The notes under the pieces: model-generated
Database searches by the model: none
Told to the model about the DNA's origin: nothing
The model's input: only the letters and a program-made list of their open reading frames with translations
Origin: Marivirga sericea
GTDB taxonomy: Bacteria; Bacteroidota; Bacteroidia; Cytophagales; Cyclobacteriaceae
Assembly (NCBI RefSeq): GCF_900177665.1
Contig: NZ_FXAW01000002.1
Coordinates: 248,001 to 312,000 of the forward strand
DNA length: 64,000 bases
Direction of reading: 5' to 3'
Shown: positions 61,486 to 64,000 of the stretch, piece after piece
Numbering within the stretch: the stretch's first letter is position 1
Layout: every line of letters begins with the position of its first letter
Made by a program: the position numbers and the translations under genes

Positions 61486-61926
61486 TTATTGAGGATTTAG
61501 TTTTTCCAAATATTCAATTAATTGTTCCTTTTCCTCCTTGGTCATCTCTGCTTCCGGATGCATCCAGAGGTATTCTTTCAGGGGCATCTCACCATCACTG
61601 ATTTGTGAAATCATAGAACGAATTTTTTCACGCTGCATGCGCCCGGAATATTCCTGAAAGGTGGAGAAGTTAAGTTCGTCCTTGCCCTCATCAATGTGCT
61701 GCTGCAGCAACCAGGCAAATGGCCGAACCCTGCCGTACCACGGATAGTTGGTATTGTTGCTATGGCAGTCATAGCAAGAGGCTTTTATCATATTCTGAAT
61801 CGGAATTGTTGCCTCCATGGTTTGTAAAAAATCTGCTTCTGATACCTTTTCAGTCTGATTTTTGGGCACAGGAATAAATTGTATTCCTATGCCCAAAATC
61901 AAAATAATTATAGCTGCCTTTTTCAT
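61486..61926 (-). CDS. Haem-binding domain (Haem_bd) cytochrome-like protein
   Basis: A 146-residue protein with an N-terminal signal/anchor (residues 4-18). It has SCYDCHSNNTNYPWYGRVRP, a CxxCH haem site followed by the NTxYPWY pattern that typifies the Haem_bd family, and ends EEKEQLIEYLEKL. A periplasmic electron-transfer or haem-binding role is expected. It lies 8 bp after a DUF3347 gene and 17 bp before the SnoaL-like gene. Confidence 0.88.
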   Translation of the reverse strand: MKKAAIIILILGIGIQFIPVPKNQTEKVSEADFLQTMEATIPIQNMIKASCYDCHSNNTNYPWYGRVRPFAWLLQQHIDEGKDELNFSTFQEYSGRMQREKIRSMISQISDGEMPLKEYLWMHPEAEMTKEEKEQLIEYLEKLNPQ

Positions 61927-61934
61927 AACAGTTA

Positions 61935-62507
61935 TTACAGGCTGATAATTTCCTGTACTTTACCACACTTCATCATCTTAGCACCAAATAGTGGGTTTTT
62001 GATTTCCTCACTAGTGCTAAGCCACATACCGCCTTTGTTGTCGTTGTACATTGGGCAATACTGGTGGTATAAGGTTCTGTCTGTACCGACAATAGCAGTC
62101 AGGTCTTTTATATCCTGACTCATGGCCTCAAAATGCTCTCTTTGATGCTCAATTTCGCTCTTTGAGATATGCTCACCATGATTTTTAGCTACTTCCACAA
62201 TCTCCTGCAGTTCAGTTTGCTTGTCGACATCAAATTGAGATATATCCAGACTTGCCAGAGCTGTAGCCAGTGTAGCTCCCGATTTGGCAGCTTCCTCTTG
62301 ATTGTCATTCACAAGGGCATTCTTCACTGCCAGGTAAGCATCAATAATCGGTGTTATAGCTTTTCCACCTTCTTGATCACTAGCAGCCGTATTCTCTGCT
62401 TTGGCTGTCGTTTCATTCGTGGTTTCAGCTGCTCTTTTTTCTGTTTTTGAGTTGTTGCATGAGATAATTGTCAATGCTAATCCGATTGTTAATAGTGTCG
62501 TTTTCAT
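61935..62507 (-). CDS. DUF3347 lipoprotein
   Basis: A 190-residue lipoprotein (lipobox ending TIISC17). Residues 50-190 are DUF3347: AYLAVKNALVNDNQEEAAKS, LYHQYCPMYNDNKGGMWLST and NPLFGAKMMKCGKVQE, with Cys and Met residues suited to copper. The domain also occurs at the C-terminus of CusB-type adaptors. It lies 93 bp after the other DUF3347 gene; that gap holds two inverted repeats and probably a promoter. Confidence 0.88.
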   Translation of the reverse strand: MKTTLLTIGLALTIISCNNSKTEKRAAETTNETTAKAENTAASDQEGGKAITPIIDAYLAVKNALVNDNQEEAAKSGATLATALASLDISQFDVDKQTELQEIVEVAKNHGEHISKSEIEHQREHFEAMSQDIKDLTAIVGTDRTLYHQYCPMYNDNKGGMWLSTSEEIKNPLFGAKMMKCGKVQEIISL

Positions 62508-62523
62508 TTTTCTGATTGTTTAG

Positions 62524-62568
62524 TGTCCAAGGACAAAACGCAAACTCATATTTTTCGATAATTTGCGT
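62524..62568. promoter_or_regulatory. Two inverted repeats between DUF3347 genes
   Basis: TGTCC-AA-GGACA (62524-62535) and ACGCAAA (62538-62544) with TTTGCGT (62562-62568) lie 17-61 bp upstream of the start at 62507. The pairings are exact but short; they may be an operator or a processing hairpin. Confidence 0.35.
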
Positions 62569-62600
62569 CACGCCTTAAGCTATTTATTTAATTGTTTTAT

Positions 62601-63272
62601 TTACTTGATTGTTTCTTTTACACTTCCGCACTTCAGCATTCTCTCACCGAAATATGGGTTTTTGATTTCCTTTTGATTGGATAGCCAATAGGCCCCTGCA
62701 TTGTTATTTGCCATTGGGCAATACTCCAGGTACACTTCACCCATAGAAAGTTCACCACTTTTTACTAAAGAAGCCATCTCATTACTCAACAAATCGAAAG
62801 CTTTACGCTGACCATCCAAAGTAGTAGCCGAAACCACCTTTGCCGCCTCTGCCTTAGCTTTCTGGTTTTTGTCTACTTCTCCTAAAGATGCTTCCAGTTT
62901 GGTTGCAGCTTTTGTTGCCTCATTCATCTGTGAAGCAACCAGGGTTTCTTTCAGGTGGATATAATGGTCGTAAGCCACACCCAAATCTTTGTCTTTGAAC
63001 ATAGGCTCCATTTTTTGGTCCATTTCCTTTTTGTCATCATGATTACCATGATCGTGTTGCGCAAATGCTCCAAAGCTTACTAAAGCCAGGGTCATTATTA
63101 AAACTGTTTTTTTTCTCATTACATTTCTCATTTTATTGTTATTTAATTTAAACATTTGCATAAGGGCTATCCCAATCACGAGGAGAATTACTACACCCCA
63201 GATGATACGTCCAGCCCATTTTTTTAATTTTGAAGGGGCTTTTTCATCCCCTGTTTTGCAACATTCTTTCAT
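62601..63272 (-). CDS. DUF3347 protein, in frame with a small CC-motif membrane peptide
   Basis: The open frame gives 223 residues. Residues 1-45 look like a separate small protein: MKECCKTGDEKAPSKLKKW and then one helix (WGVVILLVIGIALM). From residue 48 or 52 (MRNVMRKKTVLIMTLALVS) a normal signal peptide ending FGAFAQ and the His-rich DUF3347 protein begin, with LEYCPMANNNAGAYW and GERMLKCGS. The likely start of the secreted protein is ATG 63131 or 63119. Either two genes lie in one frame without a stop, or a stop was lost and they are fused. Confidence 0.75.
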   Translation of the reverse strand: MKECCKTGDEKAPSKLKKWAGRIIWGVVILLVIGIALMQMFKLNNNKMRNVMRKKTVLIMTLALVSFGAFAQHDHGNHDDKKEMDQKMEPMFKDKDLGVAYDHYIHLKETLVASQMNEATKAATKLEASLGEVDKNQKAKAEAAKVVSATTLDGQRKAFDLLSNEMASLVKSGELSMGEVYLEYCPMANNNAGAYWLSNQKEIKNPYFGERMLKCGSVKETIK

Positions 63273-63285
63273 ACAATAATACCTA

Positions 63286-63975
63286 TCAAGCCTTTTTCTT
63301 AATTCTCTTTTTATTGGTCACAAAGAATAGAGTAAAGCCAGAGAGTACGGTTAGCAAACCAAAAACAGAAAATATTCTCAACAGCCAATTATTGAAATCA
63401 TCTCTGCTTTCATAATCCATAGTATGGCCCATCCATAAAAAATCAAACCACCTCCAGGCTCGATGCCTTACTCTTTGAAAACTTCCGTCTCTTTGAGACA
63501 CATAGGCAGTCAGGTTTTCAGGACTGTCAAACTTTACCGCCCATACAGGTAAAGGCCTGCCCCTATACTCGTGATGTGGTCCTACTTCGGTAAGCATCTC
63601 ACTTGATTTGATCTCATATTGTTCAATAACGTGTTTTCTTGCTATCGACTCTGCCTCCTTCTTTGTGACACCATTCTTCTTCAAGCCAGTTTGAGTGTGT
63701 ATAAGCAGTGAGTCATTAATAAAGAAGTATGACTGCTCACCTATGAACCTCAGGGAAATTTCATTGATCTGAACGGTGCTATCTAGTACGGGTAGTATAC
63801 CTATAGCTGCGCTATGATTGCGATGTTCTTCAATAAAATGATCACCGTGGATCTCATCTATATCGGTCCAACTAAAGTAAAGTCCGCTCACAGTCCAAAA
63901 AAGAAATTGCACTCCAATGATTACGCCTAACCACCGGTGCGTTTTTCTTACATAATATTTATTGTTCTTTCTCAT
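63286..63975 (-). CDS. PepSY-domain membrane protein
   Basis: A 229-residue protein with two transmembrane helices, at residues 14-34 (WLGVIIGVQFLFWTVSGLYF) and about 200-220. Between them lies a periplasmic PepSY-type region with EAESIARKHVIEQYEIKSSEM and RPLPVWAVKFDSPENLTAYVS, plus a conserved HRWLG start. The pattern is that of small PepSY-associated proteins linked to iron or copper reduction and electron transfer. It starts 25 bp before the window edge; its partner genes may lie outside. Confidence 0.88.
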   Translation of the reverse strand: MRKNNKYYVRKTHRWLGVIIGVQFLFWTVSGLYFSWTDIDEIHGDHFIEEHRNHSAAIGILPVLDSTVQINEISLRFIGEQSYFFINDSLLIHTQTGLKKNGVTKKEAESIARKHVIEQYEIKSSEMLTEVGPHHEYRGRPLPVWAVKFDSPENLTAYVSQRDGSFQRVRHRAWRWFDFLWMGHTMDYESRDDFNNWLLRIFSVFGLLTVLSGFTLFFVTNKKRIKKKA

Positions 63976-64000
63976 TGAGCGTTATTAACTTCAAAAGAGA

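Noticed and set aside
1-64000. CRISPR array, rRNA, tRNA or insertion sequence
   Set aside because: No regular repeats with spacers, no cloverleaf or rRNA-like stretch, and no transposase or terminal repeats were seen. A tRNA and covariance-model scan was not possible.

Overview
The window reads as part of a Bacteroidota chromosome, probably of the Cytophagia type. Supporting signs are Bacteroidota-style lipoprotein signals, a perfect TAnnTTTG -7 promoter element at 44640-44647, AT-rich intergenic DNA, weak ribosome binding sites and protein families that I know mainly from this phylum. I cannot name a genus from the sequence. No rRNA, tRNA, CRISPR array or insertion sequence was seen.

Region 1 (1-6305) is a short accessory segment. 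It holds the C-terminal part of a large STAND/Avs-like protein (possible antiphage function), a small WW-ending protein, an orphan HipB-like regulator behind two perfect 16-bp palindromes, an ATPase-like protein with a ruined Walker A motif, a metallophosphoesterase and several small unknowns.

Region 2 (6481-13086, plus strand) is a CzcCBA/Cus-type heavy-metal efflux operon with two histidine-rich exported proteins. A perfect 10-bp hairpin separates it from the minus-strand genes.

Region 3 (13129-63975) is about 51 kb with every gene on the minus strand. It is a copper/metal and redox-stress island built of long polycistronic units: (a) AraC-HMA regulator, CopA, HMA chaperone, then CDF exporter and a frameshifted Ca/Na exchanger; (b) a 12-gene operon from 32826 down to 19714, ending in a hairpin, joining an ATP-cone nuclease, beta-CASP RNase, thymidine/AMP phosphorylase, PRPP synthase, PPK2, CopB ATPase, transporters and class I aldolase; (c) an approximately 15-gene unit from 44570 to 32989 with PII, universal stress protein, Met-rich lipoprotein, HMBD/SPW/VKOR-like membrane protein, NhaA, K+ channel and archaeal-type GAPDH; (d) cytochrome c and porin genes; (e) a unit from 58066 to 50371 with MBL-rhodanese, DUF302, APC permease, Tat multicopper oxidase and an ArsP-like permease; (f) a unit from 63975 to 58589 with PepSY, DUF3347 proteins, haem-binding protein and a multicopper oxidase fused to an outer-membrane barrel.

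Five minus-strand units share one promoter motif, ATCT-N3-CTTTGATGTAYGANATT (written on the plus strand). In four of them it lies 25-26 bp from a -7-like element. This suggests a single regulon for copper, redox and energy stress, perhaps driven by the two HMA-AraC regulators found here. Parts of the island are duplicated (AraC-HMA, APC permease, CxxC domain protein, 4-TM protein, aldolase), and one aldolase copy survives only as a 27-codon scar. Other broken genes are an SDR, a DUF305 protein, a cation exchanger and a tiny membrane protein. Three single-base losses in T runs could be sequencing errors.
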